Shown here: one piece after another, positions 8,273-18,090 of the stretch | Position numbering within the stretch: the first letter of the stretch is position 1 | Layout of the letters: each line of letters starts with the position of its first letter | The notes under the pieces: generated by a model | Told to the model about the DNA's origin: nothing | The model's database searches: none | The model's input: the letters and a program-made list of their open reading frames with translations, nothing else | Translations under genes and position numbers: made by a program | Assembly: GCA_964581895.1 (NCBI GenBank) | Contig: CAZOPR010000005.1 | Coordinates: forward strand, 1 to 64,000 | Length of the DNA: 64,000 bases | DNA from: Exilispira sp964581895 | Lineage (GTDB): Bacteria > Spirochaetota > JAAYUW01 | Direction of reading: 5' to 3'

Positions 8273-10168
8273 ATGCCAAAAAAGATTGGAATTACAGATC
8301 TTGTACTAAGAGATGCCCATCAATCACTCCTTGCCACAAGGATGTTAACATCAGATATGATTCCTATATGTGAGAAATTAGATAAGGTTGGTTATCATTC
8401 TCTTGAGGTTTGGGGTGGTGCGACATTTGATGCATGCATCAGGTTTTTAAATGAAGATCCCTGGAAGAGACTTAGGGATTTAAGAAAAGTTCTTCCGAAC
8501 ACTAAGCTTCAGATGCTACTTCGTGGACAAAATCTTGTAGGATACAGACATTATGCAGATGATGTTGTAGATAAGTTTGTCGAAGTTGCTGCATCAAATG
8601 GAATAGATATTTTCAGAATATTTGATGCTTTAAATGATATAAGAAATATGGAAAGGTCGATTTATGCTGTAAAAAAGGCTGGGAAACATGCTCAGGGTTC
8701 AATATGTTATACAGTAACACCAGTTCATACTATAGAAAGTTTTGTTAAAATGGCTATAGATTTAGAAAAAATGGGTGTCGATTCAATCGCGATTAAAGAT
8801 ATGTCTGGACTTTTGAAACCATATGATGCCTATCAACTTGTTAGCGAAATCAAGAAGAAGGTTAAAGTTCCTGTTGCAGTTCATTCACATACAACGACAG
8901 GGATGGCTATCATTTCTCTTATAAAGTCTATAGAAGCAGGTGCGGATATTGTAGATACTGCAATTTCATCTTTATCCATGGGAACAAGCCATTCTCCAAC
9001 TGAAACTATAGTTGAAATACTAAAAAATACAGATTATGATACTGGACTAGATACTAAATTGCTGACTGAAATAGCTCTATATTTTAAGGAAATAAGAAAA
9101 AAATATGCGGATTTTGAATCTCATTTTACTGGTGTCGATACAAGAATACTTTTAGCTCAAATTCCTGGCGGAATGCTTTCTAACCTTGAAAGCCAGCTTA
9201 AAGAGCAAAATGCCCTTGATAAACTTGATAAAGTCCTTGATGAAATCCAAGTCGTTCAAAAAGATTTCGGATATCCACCGTTAGTTACCCCTACATCTCA
9301 GATTGTTGGAACTCAAGCTGTTTTAAATGTCATATTTGGAAGGTATGAGAAACTTACAAATGAATCTAAAAATCTATTGGTTGGTAAATATGGCAAGACC
9401 CCAGCCCAACCAGATAAAATTTTACTTATGCGAGCTTTGTCAACTATGAATATGGAAGCCACAATTCAACAAAGACCAGCCGATCTTTTGACACCAGAAC
9501 TTGATATTTTACATGATCAGCTTAAAGAAAAACTTGCTACAAACTTTTCCGATGAGGATTTACTTACCTATGCGATGTTCCCTCAGGTTGCTCTTCACTT
9601 TTTTGAAACAAGGAAAAATGGACCTGTTAAAATAGAACCTTCCAAAAAGATTGAAAAAGAAGAAGAAAATATTGAACAATCTTACCGAAAAAAGATTAAA
9701 AGCTATACAATCAATGTAAATGGTAATGATTATAAGGTTGCGATACTTAAAGAAGACGAAATTTATATAGATGAGATAGAAAAGTCCAAAACTTTCAATA
9801 TAAATGAAAATAAAATTGAAAAGAATATTAAAAAGGAAAAAAATGAAGTAGAAAGAATAAAAACAATAGAAGAAAAAATCGGCAAGAAATTTAAAAAAAC
9901 AAAAGATGAAGAGGAAGTAGAAACAATAAAAGAAGATGAAGGGAAAATAGAAAAAGAAAAAAAGGCAATAGCATGCCCGGTTGCCGGAGTCCTTTTAAGG
10001 CTTATTTTCAAAGATAATGATCTAGTAAAAAAGGGAGATACTATAGCAATAATAGAATCTATGAAGATGGAACTTGAAATAAAATCCCCATTTAATGGGA
10101 AAATAGAATATTGTGCAAAAGTATCTGATAAGCTTGAAGCTTCTTCCCCTATAGCTTATATATACTGA
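8273..10168 (+). CDS. oadA: Oxaloacetate decarboxylase alpha chain (biotin-dependent carboxyltransferase)
   Basis: Transfers CO2 from oxaloacetate to protein-bound biotin, the first step of Na+-pumping decarboxylation. The 631-residue chain has the carboxyltransferase barrel first: TDLVLRDAHQSLLATRM near the N-terminus, IAIKDMSGLL with the catalytic Lys, HSHTTTG with metal-binding His residues, PGGMLSNLESQL, and TPTSQIVGTQA. It ends in a biotinyl domain with ESMKMELEI, whose second-Met-flanked Lys carries biotin. Between them lies an unusually long Lys/Glu-rich linker, about residues 465-560. I start at ATG 8273, not GTG 8267, because GGAG sits five bases upstream and the product then begins MPKKIGITD like its relatives. 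A pyruvate carboxylase B-type role is possible, but oadG and oadB beside it favour the pump. Confidence 0.95.
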   Translation: MPKKIGITDLVLRDAHQSLLATRMLTSDMIPICEKLDKVGYHSLEVWGGATFDACIRFLNEDPWKRLRDLRKVLPNTKLQMLLRGQNLVGYRHYADDVVDKFVEVAASNGIDIFRIFDALNDIRNMERSIYAVKKAGKHAQGSICYTVTPVHTIESFVKMAIDLEKMGVDSIAIKDMSGLLKPYDAYQLVSEIKKKVKVPVAVHSHTTTGMAIISLIKSIEAGADIVDTAISSLSMGTSHSPTETIVEILKNTDYDTGLDTKLLTEIALYFKEIRKKYADFESHFTGVDTRILLAQIPGGMLSNLESQLKEQNALDKLDKVLDEIQVVQKDFGYPPLVTPTSQIVGTQAVLNVIFGRYEKLTNESKNLLVGKYGKTPAQPDKILLMRALSTMNMEATIQQRPADLLTPELDILHDQLKEKLATNFSDEDLLTYAMFPQVALHFFETRKNGPVKIEPSKKIEKEEENIEQSYRKKIKSYTINVNGNDYKVAILKEDEIYIDEIEKSKTFNINENKIEKNIKKEKNEVERIKTIEEKIGKKFKKTKDEEEVETIKEDEGKIEKEKKAIACPVAGVLLRLIFKDNDLVKKGDTIAIIESMKMELEIKSPFNGKIEYCAKVSDKLEASSPIAYIY

Positions 10169-10293
10169 ATCTTCATTAAAAGACTTTGAATTTAAAAAAA
10201 TAAAAAAAATAAAATAAAATAAAACTAATAAATAATATGATAAAAAATGATTAACTTAATAAAAAAAAATATTAAAATAAAAAGATAACAAAA

Positions 10294-11739
10294 ATGAAAT
10301 ATAAAAAAATAGATTTTAATAAAAATAATATTTTTGGATTTCAGCAGCAAAATGAATATAAAAACAAAAAGAATAGCATTATGCTCTTATTTTGCCTTCT
10401 ATTTGTTGTAATTTTAGGTTTTATTCCAAATGTAAGTTTAAATATTGCAAACGCTCAGGTTTCTCAAAGTGATATAAACCAGCAAATTGATAAAAATAAA
10501 AATGAAGATAGCAAGAATAATATTAACTCAATAAATTTAATAACTTCATTAAAAAGGCTTTTTTCTCTAACTGGTATCTATTCATTTATCTTTGAAAAAA
10601 AGGAGATTACCGAACAGATTGATGAAAATAATTTTGAAGTTTATACCGTTGCTGGATGGCAAAAATTCTTAATGATTATCATAGGTTTTATTTTAATCTA
10701 CCTTGGTGCCGTAAAAAATTTCGAACCACTACTTCTTTTACCTATAGCATTCGGAACTATACTTGTAAATACACCTATAGCAGGTATAGGAGAACCACCT
10801 TATGGTTTTCTATATATAATTTTTAATGCTGGTATTAAAAATGAACTCTTCCCTCTTATAATATTCATGGGAATCGGCGCACTAACAGACTTTGGACCTC
10901 TTATTGCGAACCCCAAACTTGCTCTTTTAGGAGCTGCTGCTCAATTTGGTATTTTTGGCTCTTTACTTGGAGCAATAAGTTTAAATCTAATACCTGGTAT
11001 ATCTTTTTCATTAAAGGATGCCTGTGCAATCTCAATAATAGGTGGCGCTGATGGTCCTACATCTATTTATGTTGCTTCTAAACTTGCTCCCAACCTTCTT
11101 GGCTCCATTGCTGTTGCAGCCTATTCTTATATGGCTTTGGTCCCGCTTATTCAACCACCTGTTATGAAGTTTCTTACAACAAAAAATGAAAGATTGATCA
11201 GAATGGAAAGTATAAGAGCAGTAAGCAAAGTGGAAAAAATAATTTTCCCTCTTATCATTCTTTTCCTTTGCATTATATTTATACCATCTGCAACCCCACT
11301 TTTAGGTGCATTAACATTTGGGAATTTCTTAAAAGAGGTTGGAATTGTCGAAAGACTTTCCAGAACAATGCAAAACGAGCTTTTAAATATTGTAACAATA
11401 TTTTTAGGTCTTGGAGTTGGAATGCAGATGTCTGCTTATAAATTTTTACAGGGAAGATCCCTTGGAATCCTTGCAATAGGACTTGTAGCTTTTATATTGG
11501 GAACTGCAGGCGGTGTGCTTTTTGCTAAATTCTTAAATCTTTTTTCAAAAAAGAAGATAAATCCTTTGATTGGTTCTGCTGGAGTTTCAGCAGTTCCGAT
11601 GGCAGCAAGAGTCTCCAACAAGATAGGACTTGAAGAAGACCCCTCAAATTTCTTATTAATGCATGCTATGGGACCAAATGTAGCTGGAGTAATAGGCTCC
11701 GCTATCGCTGCTGGTGTAATGATTGCACTTTTTGGTTAG
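10294..11739 (+). CDS. oadB: Sodium-pumping oxaloacetate decarboxylase beta chain
   Basis: The membrane subunit that decarboxylates carboxybiotin and exports Na+. The core from about residue 120 onward is typical: FEPLLLLPIAFGTILVNTP, GEPPYGFLYIIFNAGI, GIGALTDFGPLIANP, and SIIGGADGPTSIYVASKLAP, the family signature that holds Na+/proton-coupling Asp residues. About ten hydrophobic helices are visible. The first 115 residues are extra: a hydrophobic stretch at 29-50 ending in NIANAQ looks like a signal peptide with a cleavage site, followed by a polar Lys/Asn linker. The ATG at 10294 has only a weak ribosome site. Met30 (10381) is an alternative but lacks one too. An A-rich tract (10169-10293) separates it from oadA. 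Confidence 0.93.
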   Translation: MKYKKIDFNKNNIFGFQQQNEYKNKKNSIMLLFCLLFVVILGFIPNVSLNIANAQVSQSDINQQIDKNKNEDSKNNINSINLITSLKRLFSLTGIYSFIFEKKEITEQIDENNFEVYTVAGWQKFLMIIIGFILIYLGAVKNFEPLLLLPIAFGTILVNTPIAGIGEPPYGFLYIIFNAGIKNELFPLIIFMGIGALTDFGPLIANPKLALLGAAAQFGIFGSLLGAISLNLIPGISFSLKDACAISIIGGADGPTSIYVASKLAPNLLGSIAVAAYSYMALVPLIQPPVMKFLTTKNERLIRMESIRAVSKVEKIIFPLIILFLCIIFIPSATPLLGALTFGNFLKEVGIVERLSRTMQNELLNIVTIFLGLGVGMQMSAYKFLQGRSLGILAIGLVAFILGTAGGVLFAKFLNLFSKKKINPLIGSAGVSAVPMAARVSNKIGLEEDPSNFLLMHAMGPNVAGVIGSAIAAGVMIALFG

Positions 11740-11744
11740 GATTT

Positions 11745-11942
11745 TTATTTTCTTGTACTAATCTTAAATGGAATATAAAGTGGACAAAAAGCTAAAATAG
11801 ATGTTACAACAAATATTGCGGCAAGAATAATAAGAATAATACCTAAAACACCTTTAATAACTCCTGTTAAATAAAGGACCACAAATAATATTGCCAAAAT
11901 AACTCGAATAATTCTGTCAAGTGTCCCCATGTTTTTTTTCAT
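11745..11942 (-). CDS. Small two-helix membrane protein (DUF2892 type)
   Basis: A 65-residue protein beginning MKKNMGTLDRIIRVILAI, followed by two close hydrophobic helices and ending in CPLYIPFKISTRK. The N-terminal 'N-G-x-x-D-R-I-I-R' and the C-terminal 'CP-x-Y' match the small DUF2892/YgaP transmembrane-domain family, whose job is unknown. The start is placed at ATG 11942, since AAGGAG lies six bases before it and overlaps the earlier in-frame ATG. It converges closely with oadB (six bases apart). Confidence 0.75.
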   Translation of the reverse strand: MKKNMGTLDRIIRVILAILFVVLYLTGVIKGVLGIILIILAAIFVVTSILAFCPLYIPFKISTRK

Positions 11943-12165
11943 AAACATCTCCTTTTAAGTTTTTTACTCTATCTATATACTAATATAATAAATAAAAATT
12001 TTTTATCCAAATTTTTTAAAATAAAGTCATTTTTTATACTTGCTTTTTTTTAGCTACTAAAAAAGTAAAATATAAATCTGTTTTAGGTCTGTTTTATGTC
12101 TAACTTATATATGTTTTATATCTACAAGATATTTTTTATAATTATCATGATAATGAATAACAATT

Positions 12166-12193
12166 TTGACAAATCATAAAAATTTTTTACAAT
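12166..12193 (+). promoter_or_regulatory. Predicted sigma-70 promoter of the acyl-CoA synthetase
   Basis: TTGACA (12166-12171) and TACAAT (12188-12193) are 16 bases apart, about 45 bases before the ATG at 12238. The preceding 11943-12165 is AT-rich with no coding signal. Confidence 0.6.
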
Positions 12194-12237
12194 CAAATCA
12201 AGCTATCAAAAAATAAGAATAAAATAAAGGTAGTAGT

Positions 12238-14178
12238 ATGAAAAAAACTATAGTTCAGATGCTCAGTCTTTCAAAAGAAAAATATGGTTCAAAAGGTTAC
12301 CTTTTTGAAAAAGAAAACTCTGATTGGATTCCTTTAAGTTTTGAAAAAACTTATGAGCAGGCGCATTTTGTATCAAGTGCTTTAATTGAACTTGGAATAG
12401 AAAGCGAAGATAAAATTGCGATTATTTCTGAAGCAAAAACAAGATGGATCTTACTTGAACTTGGCACTATTCTTATTGGTGCAATCTCTGTTCCTCTTTC
12501 TATAAAACTTCTTGCTGAAGAAATACCATTCAGGATAAATCACTCAGATTCAAAAATAATTGGTGTTTCTAAAATTACACTTGAAAAAGTACTTAAAGTT
12601 TTCGATCAATTTGAAAATAAAAAGATAAAGATAATCTATTTTGATGATGATATTTCTTTTGCTAAAAATCTTTTTTCAGAATATAAAGTAAATTTTGAAT
12701 CTCATTTTGTTTCATATTTAGATTTTATTAAAAAAGGTGAAGAAAATTTTGCAAAAAATAAAAGTAAAATTGAAAAATTTAAAGAGAATGTAAATGAGGA
12801 TTCTGTTGCAAATATTTGTTATACATCAGGTACAACTGGAAATCCCAAAGGGATAATGCTTACTCACTTAAACTACTGGTCAAACTGCCATGATAGCATT
12901 GAACTTTTCAAAGTTCCAGATGATTTTAAGACTTTGGTAATACTTCCTATCGATCACTCTTTTGCTCATACAGTAGGGATTTATGCTGGACTTCTTAAAG
13001 GAATCCAGCTTTACTTTGTTGACTATAGAGATGGAACAGCAGGAGCATTAAAAAATATCCCGATAAATATTTTAGAATCCAACCCAAGCTTTTTATTAAC
13101 AGTTCCGGCACTTTCAGGTAATTTTATGAAAAAGATCATTGATGGTATTGCTGAAAAAGGGAAAGTAATTGACTTTATTTTTAAGTTAGGATTATCCTGT
13201 GGCATAAAATACCATGGAAATGTTTACAATAAACCTTCAATTTTAACAAGAGTAGCAAACTATCTTCCATATAAATTTGCAGATTTTCTTATTTTTAAAA
13301 AGGTAAGAAAGATTTTTGGAAAGGATATACAATTTTTTGTTGGAGGTGGGGCTTTACTAGATGTTAAACAACAACAATTTTTTTACACTATAGGTGTTCC
13401 TGTTTATCAGGGATATGGTTTAACAGAGGCTGCACCTGTCATATCTTCAAATACCCCTATTAAGCATAAACTTGGTTCTTCAGGTATAATAGCTCCCACT
13501 GTTCAATGTAAAATAATATCAGAAGATGGGAAAGAAGCAAAAGTTGGGCAGAAAGGTCAAATTGTTATAAAAGGTGAAAATGTAATGAAAGGCTACTATA
13601 AAAACAAAGAAGAAACAGAAAAGACAATAAAAGATGGCTGGTTATACACTGGTGATCTTGGTTACTTTGATAAAGATGGGTTTTTAGTAGTAGTTGGAAG
13701 GGAAAAGGCTCTTTTAATCTCTGAAGATGGTGAAAAATATTCACCTGAAGAAATCGAAGAAGCTATTGTAAACTCATCAGAATTTATATATCAGGTAATG
13801 ATTTATAATGATCATAAAAAACTTACCACTGCACTTATAACATTAAATACAGATAAACTAAAATCTACCTTAAAACATAGGGGGATAAAGGAACCGGATA
13901 AAATTTTGGATTTGATTTATAACGATTTTCAAAAATATAGTATTGATCCATCATTTAAGGACAAGTTCCCTAAAAAATGGCAGCCTGTAACATTTATGAT
14001 AATTGAAGAGCCATTTTCAGAAGCAAATCATCTTATAAATTCAACTATGAAAATGGTAAGATATAAAATAACAGAAAAATATAAAGATAAATTAGAATAT
14101 ATGTATAAAAGTGAAGGGATGAAATACAATAACGAAGAAAACAAAAAAGTAGTATTGAATCTTTTTAAGAATCTATAA
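12238..14178 (+). CDS. Long-chain acyl-CoA synthetase (AMP-forming)
   Basis: Activates a fatty acid with ATP to acyl-AMP and then to acyl-CoA. The 646-residue protein is a full ANL-superfamily enzyme of the long-chain FadD/ACSL subgroup. It has the phosphate loop YTSGTTGNPKG (195-205), FVGGGALLDV, the adenine motif QGYGLTEAAPVIS, the YTGDLGYFDKDGFLVVVGR hinge region and a C-terminal domain that begins KYSPEEIEEAI. The typical catalytic Lys of the C-domain likely lies near the end, in INSTMKMVRYKI. The long helical tail is normal for bacterial long-chain members. It is a single gene behind its own promoter. Substrate length cannot be deduced. Confidence 0.9.
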   Translation: MKKTIVQMLSLSKEKYGSKGYLFEKENSDWIPLSFEKTYEQAHFVSSALIELGIESEDKIAIISEAKTRWILLELGTILIGAISVPLSIKLLAEEIPFRINHSDSKIIGVSKITLEKVLKVFDQFENKKIKIIYFDDDISFAKNLFSEYKVNFESHFVSYLDFIKKGEENFAKNKSKIEKFKENVNEDSVANICYTSGTTGNPKGIMLTHLNYWSNCHDSIELFKVPDDFKTLVILPIDHSFAHTVGIYAGLLKGIQLYFVDYRDGTAGALKNIPINILESNPSFLLTVPALSGNFMKKIIDGIAEKGKVIDFIFKLGLSCGIKYHGNVYNKPSILTRVANYLPYKFADFLIFKKVRKIFGKDIQFFVGGGALLDVKQQQFFYTIGVPVYQGYGLTEAAPVISSNTPIKHKLGSSGIIAPTVQCKIISEDGKEAKVGQKGQIVIKGENVMKGYYKNKEETEKTIKDGWLYTGDLGYFDKDGFLVVVGREKALLISEDGEKYSPEEIEEAIVNSSEFIYQVMIYNDHKKLTTALITLNTDKLKSTLKHRGIKEPDKILDLIYNDFQKYSIDPSFKDKFPKKWQPVTFMIIEEPFSEANHLINSTMKMVRYKITEKYKDKLEYMYKSEGMKYNNEENKKVVLNLFKNL

Positions 14179-14300
14179 CTTTCTTGCAATAAAACACTCA
14201 CAATAAAACAATTGATAAAGTAAAATTAAAAAGAAAAAAATATATAAAAAAACAATTTATAAACAAAATAACTTAAAAAAAACTTAAAAATTTATCTGAT

Positions 14301-14786
14301 TTATTTTCTTAAAGTTGCAATAATTCTTTTATTATTTAAGAAAAGGTCCAATGCATCCAAAATATTATTTACAACTATATCTGAATATTTAAATAATTTT
14401 GCTGCTGCTCCTTCTGGGCCTATTACCATTATGCTTAATCCGGCATTTTTTAGCATTTTAATATCATTTTCTCCATTTCCTACTGCTGCTATATTTTTTG
14501 CCCCTTTTTTCTTTAATGCCTTTTCTTTATCATTACCATTTTCAATAAGATTTATTTCAACAGGAAGATTCTCAAGTTGCTTTTTAGCGGTTCCAAATGT
14601 ATCAGCAGTATAAATAGATACCTTAACCTTTTGAGAAATTAATATTAACTTTTCTGAAACACCTTCAATTAATCTTCCGTCCTTTGAAAGAGTTCCAGTG
14701 AAGTCAAAAAATATTTCTTTGATTAAAATATCCTTTTTGCCGGGAATTTTAATATTGAAATATTTTTGATCATCTTTTTTAGCCAT
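14301..14786 (-). CDS. HAD-superfamily protein resembling a soluble P-type ATPase domain
   Basis: A 161-residue soluble HAD-fold protein. Motif I reads FDFTGTLSKDG, so the second position of the usual DxDGT is Thr-Gly-Thr as in the P-domain of P-type ATPases (DKTGT). Motif II is YTADTFG. Motif IV is VGNGENDIKML, with the two-residue acidic pair that binds Mg2+. There is no membrane domain. This matches small proteins annotated as soluble P-type ATPase-like phosphatases; the substrate is unknown. Residues 1-25 form a short lead-in before the catalytic Asp. ATG 14786 has AAAGG upstream on the minus strand. Confidence 0.78.
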   Translation of the reverse strand: MAKKDDQKYFNIKIPGKKDILIKEIFFDFTGTLSKDGRLIEGVSEKLILISQKVKVSIYTADTFGTAKKQLENLPVEINLIENGNDKEKALKKKGAKNIAAVGNGENDIKMLKNAGLSIMVIGPEGAAAKLFKYSDIVVNNILDALDLFLNNKRIIATLRK

Positions 14787-15222
14787 ATCTTTACCTTTTA
14801 TAAAAGTTCTTAAATTTGATTTTATATACTTTTCAGCCTATTTTTAAGTTTACAAGAAATGTATGAAATATCCTTAAATTTGATCTTTTATACTTTTCAT
14901 TTAGAAATTAAACTACTTTTATTATTTTTTCAATTTTAATCTTTTGTTTAACTTTTTTAATCTTTTATTTAATTTTTCATTTTTATTTTTGTTTTAAATT
15001 GTTTTGTCCATATTTATTTTACTTTTTTTATTTTATTTTTTTTTAAGAAACTTTTTTAATAAAGAGAAGATAAAAGATTTACGAAAAGTATTATAGAAGG
15101 CTTAAGTTTTTTAGCTTAAAAATAATTAGTATAAGAAAACCCTTCAAAAAAGAAAATGTAAAAATAAAAAAAGTAATTTAGAACAATTTTCAAATATTTT
15201 AAAAGAAAATGACAAATTTATC
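14787..15222. other. AT-rich divergent intergenic region
   Basis: The left two thirds (about 14880-15060) are T-rich on the plus strand, with loose repeats of CTTTTATTTAATTTTT, and form the 5' flank of the minus-strand HAD gene. The right third leads to the che operon promoter. No coding frame or RNA gene was seen. Confidence 0.6.
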
Positions 15223-15251
15223 TTGACATTACCAAAATTTTATTATATAAA
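15223..15251 (+). promoter_or_regulatory. Promoter of the chemotaxis operon
   Basis: TTGACA (15223-15228) and TATAAA (15246-15251) are exactly 17 bases apart, 60 bases before cheA. This is the vegetative sigma-70 pattern, not the sigma-28 pattern (TAAA-N15-GCCGATAA) used by many motility genes. Confidence 0.75.
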
Positions 15252-15311
15252 TAAATATATTAAGATAGTTTTTATACATAAAATTAACATTATATCTTTT
15301 AAGGATAAATT

Positions 15312-17645
15312 ATGCCTAAAGATATCGATATAACAAATTTTTTAGATGAGATATTAAGTTTGCTAAATAACTATAAAAGTGGCGATCTATTATCTATCGC
15401 GGGTATGATTGAAAAATTAGAAGAGGCTGGTAAACATCTATCAGATATCACTTTTTTCAATCAATATCCAGATTTTATCAAAATACTTTGTGAAAGCCTG
15501 AAAGTTATGACAATTGACTTAGATATTGAAGAAAAAGTAATTCTCCTTATAAGCAATATTATTTTATTATTAAAACAACATTTTAATAATTCGATTGAAC
15601 AGAATCTTTTTAAAAACAACTTTGATAATGACTTAAATGAATTAAAAAAATGTTTGGAATCTGAAAATGAAGATGAATCAACTTTAAAAGAATCAACCTT
15701 AAAAGAAAATACTATAGATGAATTAGAAAATAAAGGGAAAAAAGACTTAAAAGAAAATACTATAGATAAAGCAAAAAATGAAGAAAAAAAAGAATTAAAA
15801 GAAAAAGATGTAAAAGAAGGTTCAAATTTTTATAATTCTGAATATTTCAACAATATTGTTGATGACCCAAAACTTCTTGCTCAATTCTATGATGAGGCAA
15901 ATGAACATTTAGACCAAGCTCAACTTACACTTGTTGAACTTGAATATGATTCAAATAATCAAGAGTTAATAAATAATACATTCAGAAATTTTCATACAAT
16001 AAAAGGTTCTTCAGCCTTTTTAGGACTTAAAAATATAGAAAGTGTTAGCCATAAGATTGAAGATCTTTTTGATCTTGTCAGAAAAGAAAAGATTTCAATT
16101 ACTAAAGAGCTTATTGATGTTATATTTTACGGGATGAATTTAATAAAAACAATACTTGATACAATGAATGTAAACAACTTTAATAAAAATGAAATGAAAA
16201 AATCTTTCGAACTTATAAATATTTTCGACTATCTTGAATTGATGGATAAAATATTAAAGGGATATAAAACTAAAAAGATTGGAGAGTTATTAATTGAATT
16301 TAATAAAATCTCTTTTGAGCAGTTACAGGAAGTTTTAAAAAAACAAAAAGAATCGCCAGAAAAAAAGACTGGCGAAATACTTGTTGAAGAAAAGGTTGTT
16401 AAAGAGGAAGACATTTCTATAGCGCTTCAAAAGCAAAATGAACTTAAACTCAAAAAGAAAAAAACTGGATATGTAAAGGTTTCCAACGAAAGACTAAATG
16501 TCCTTATAGATATTGTAGGAGAACTTGTTACCAATCAATCGATGTTGAAACAGCAAATTATTCAAAACAATATAAGAGACCAAAATATTGAAAGAAGTTT
16601 AACTGATTTTGAAACTATCACAACTACCATAAAAAATATTGTACTTTCAATGGGTATGTCCCCTATTGAAGAGATATTTAATAAACTAAAAGTTGTAGCA
16701 AGAAATACATCAAATGACCTTGGGAAAGTTGCTTTTGTTGAAATAGAAGGTGGAGAAACAGAGCTTGATAGAAATGTTATGGAAACAATATATGATCCAC
16801 TTCTTCATATTATAAGAAATGCCATAGATCATGGGATTGAATACCCCGAAGAGAGAGAAAAAAAAGGTAAGAATAAAATAGGAAGAATATTGTTAAAAGC
16901 AGAGCATAAAGGCAGCGGCATTGAGATATCTGTTACAGATGATGGTAAAGGGATAGATAAATCAAAAATTATAGAGAAAGCCATACAGATGAAACTTATA
17001 AATAATAAAGAAGATATAACTGAAAAAGAGATTTATAATTTTCTATTCTTGCCTGGTTTTTCCACAAGTGAAAAGATTACAATGGTTTCTGGAAGAGGTG
17101 TAGGACTTGATGTAGTTAAAAAAAATATAGATTCGATACATGGAAGAGTTGAAATTCAATCTGAATTAAATAAAGGAACTACTTTTACTATAAAATTACC
17201 TTTGACACTTGCTATTATAGAAGGTTTTGTTACAAAAGTGAACTTAAATAAATATGTTTTCCCTTTTAATTTAATAGAAGAGATTCTTGTGCTTGAAAAA
17301 GAAAAGATTTTAACAAATAAGGAAAGAAAAAGCTCTGTGATATATCATAGAGGTTATCATATACCTGTTATTTTTTTACAGAAAAATTTTTCTGATATTA
17401 TTGAAGAAAAAAAAGACTATTATATTTCTATAATCATTAATTTTAATCAGGAAAGATACTGTATTGTTGTTGATGAAATAATAGGGAAACAAGAGATAGT
17501 CATAAAAAATCTAAGTTCAATATTAAATGAAAATAAAATATTTTCTGGTGGAACTATTTTTGGTGATGGTACTATCGGTTTTGTCATAGATATGCAGGGA
17601 CTTTTGGATTCCTTAAATAAAGAAATAGAAAATATTATAAAATAA
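15312..17645 (+). CDS. cheA: Chemotaxis histidine kinase CheA with an extra MshEN-like segment
   Basis: The kinase of the chemoreceptor array, which phosphorylates CheY and CheB. Order in the 777 residues: a helical N-terminal region (1-110) of unknown role; a Lys/Glu/Asn linker with repeats (110-175); an HPt domain with phospho-accepting His228 in FHTIKGSSAF; a segment at about 320-375 with two IGELLIEF...TGEILVEEKVVKEEDI units resembling MshEN/GspE N-terminal domains; the dimerisation helices from about 385; a HATPase with N-box RNAIDHG (502-508) and the G boxes DDGKGI and GRGVGLDVV; and a C-terminal CheW-like domain. The P2 CheY-binding domain is not obvious. It is the first gene of the operon. 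Confidence 0.95.
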   Translation: MPKDIDITNFLDEILSLLNNYKSGDLLSIAGMIEKLEEAGKHLSDITFFNQYPDFIKILCESLKVMTIDLDIEEKVILLISNIILLLKQHFNNSIEQNLFKNNFDNDLNELKKCLESENEDESTLKESTLKENTIDELENKGKKDLKENTIDKAKNEEKKELKEKDVKEGSNFYNSEYFNNIVDDPKLLAQFYDEANEHLDQAQLTLVELEYDSNNQELINNTFRNFHTIKGSSAFLGLKNIESVSHKIEDLFDLVRKEKISITKELIDVIFYGMNLIKTILDTMNVNNFNKNEMKKSFELINIFDYLELMDKILKGYKTKKIGELLIEFNKISFEQLQEVLKKQKESPEKKTGEILVEEKVVKEEDISIALQKQNELKLKKKKTGYVKVSNERLNVLIDIVGELVTNQSMLKQQIIQNNIRDQNIERSLTDFETITTTIKNIVLSMGMSPIEEIFNKLKVVARNTSNDLGKVAFVEIEGGETELDRNVMETIYDPLLHIIRNAIDHGIEYPEEREKKGKNKIGRILLKAEHKGSGIEISVTDDGKGIDKSKIIEKAIQMKLINNKEDITEKEIYNFLFLPGFSTSEKITMVSGRGVGLDVVKKNIDSIHGRVEIQSELNKGTTFTIKLPLTLAIIEGFVTKVNLNKYVFPFNLIEEILVLEKEKILTNKERKSSVIYHRGYHIPVIFLQKNFSDIIEEKKDYYISIIINFNQERYCIVVDEIIGKQEIVIKNLSSILNENKIFSGGTIFGDGTIGFVIDMQGLLDSLNKEIENIIK

Positions 17646-17705
17646 TTTTTAATATAAAATAATTTTTATTAAAATTTTAGATGAACACTTTTTTGGAGGG
17701 AATTG

Positions 17706-18074
17706 ATGAAATATATATTACTTGTTGATGATTCAGAAGTAATATTAAATATTGTAATTCAAACATTAAAAATTAATAATTATAATGATATTCTTACTGC
17801 AAAAGATGGTGTTGAAGGGCTTGAAATTGCTAAAAAATATACTGGCCAAATTTCTCTATATATTTTTGATGTTAATATGCCTAAAATGGATGGACTTACA
17901 CTACTTTCTGAAGTAAGAAAAATAGATAAAGCAACACCTATAATAATGCTTACAACAGAAACAGATAAAGAAAAGATAATGAATGCAAAAAATATTGGAG
18001 CAACTGGTTGGGTTGTTAAACCTTTTGAAGGAGATAAATTTATAAAAATTGTTGATATGTACTTAAAAAATTAA
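17706..18074 (+). CDS. cheY: Chemotaxis response regulator CheY
   Basis: A 122-residue single receiver domain. All active-site positions are present: Asp8-Asp9, phospho-acceptor Asp55 in IFDVNMPKMDG, Thr83/Thr84 and Lys105 in VVKPF. When phosphorylated by CheA it would control the motor. The start is ATG 17706, five bases after GGAGGG, instead of the TTG directly before it. It lies 60 bases after cheA and 16 bases before cheW. Confidence 0.93.
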   Translation: MKYILLVDDSEVILNIVIQTLKINNYNDILTAKDGVEGLEIAKKYTGQISLYIFDVNMPKMDGLTLLSEVRKIDKATPIIMLTTETDKEKIMNAKNIGATGWVVKPFEGDKFIKIVDMYLKN

Positions 18075-18090
18075 CGCTTTGGGGGTTACT

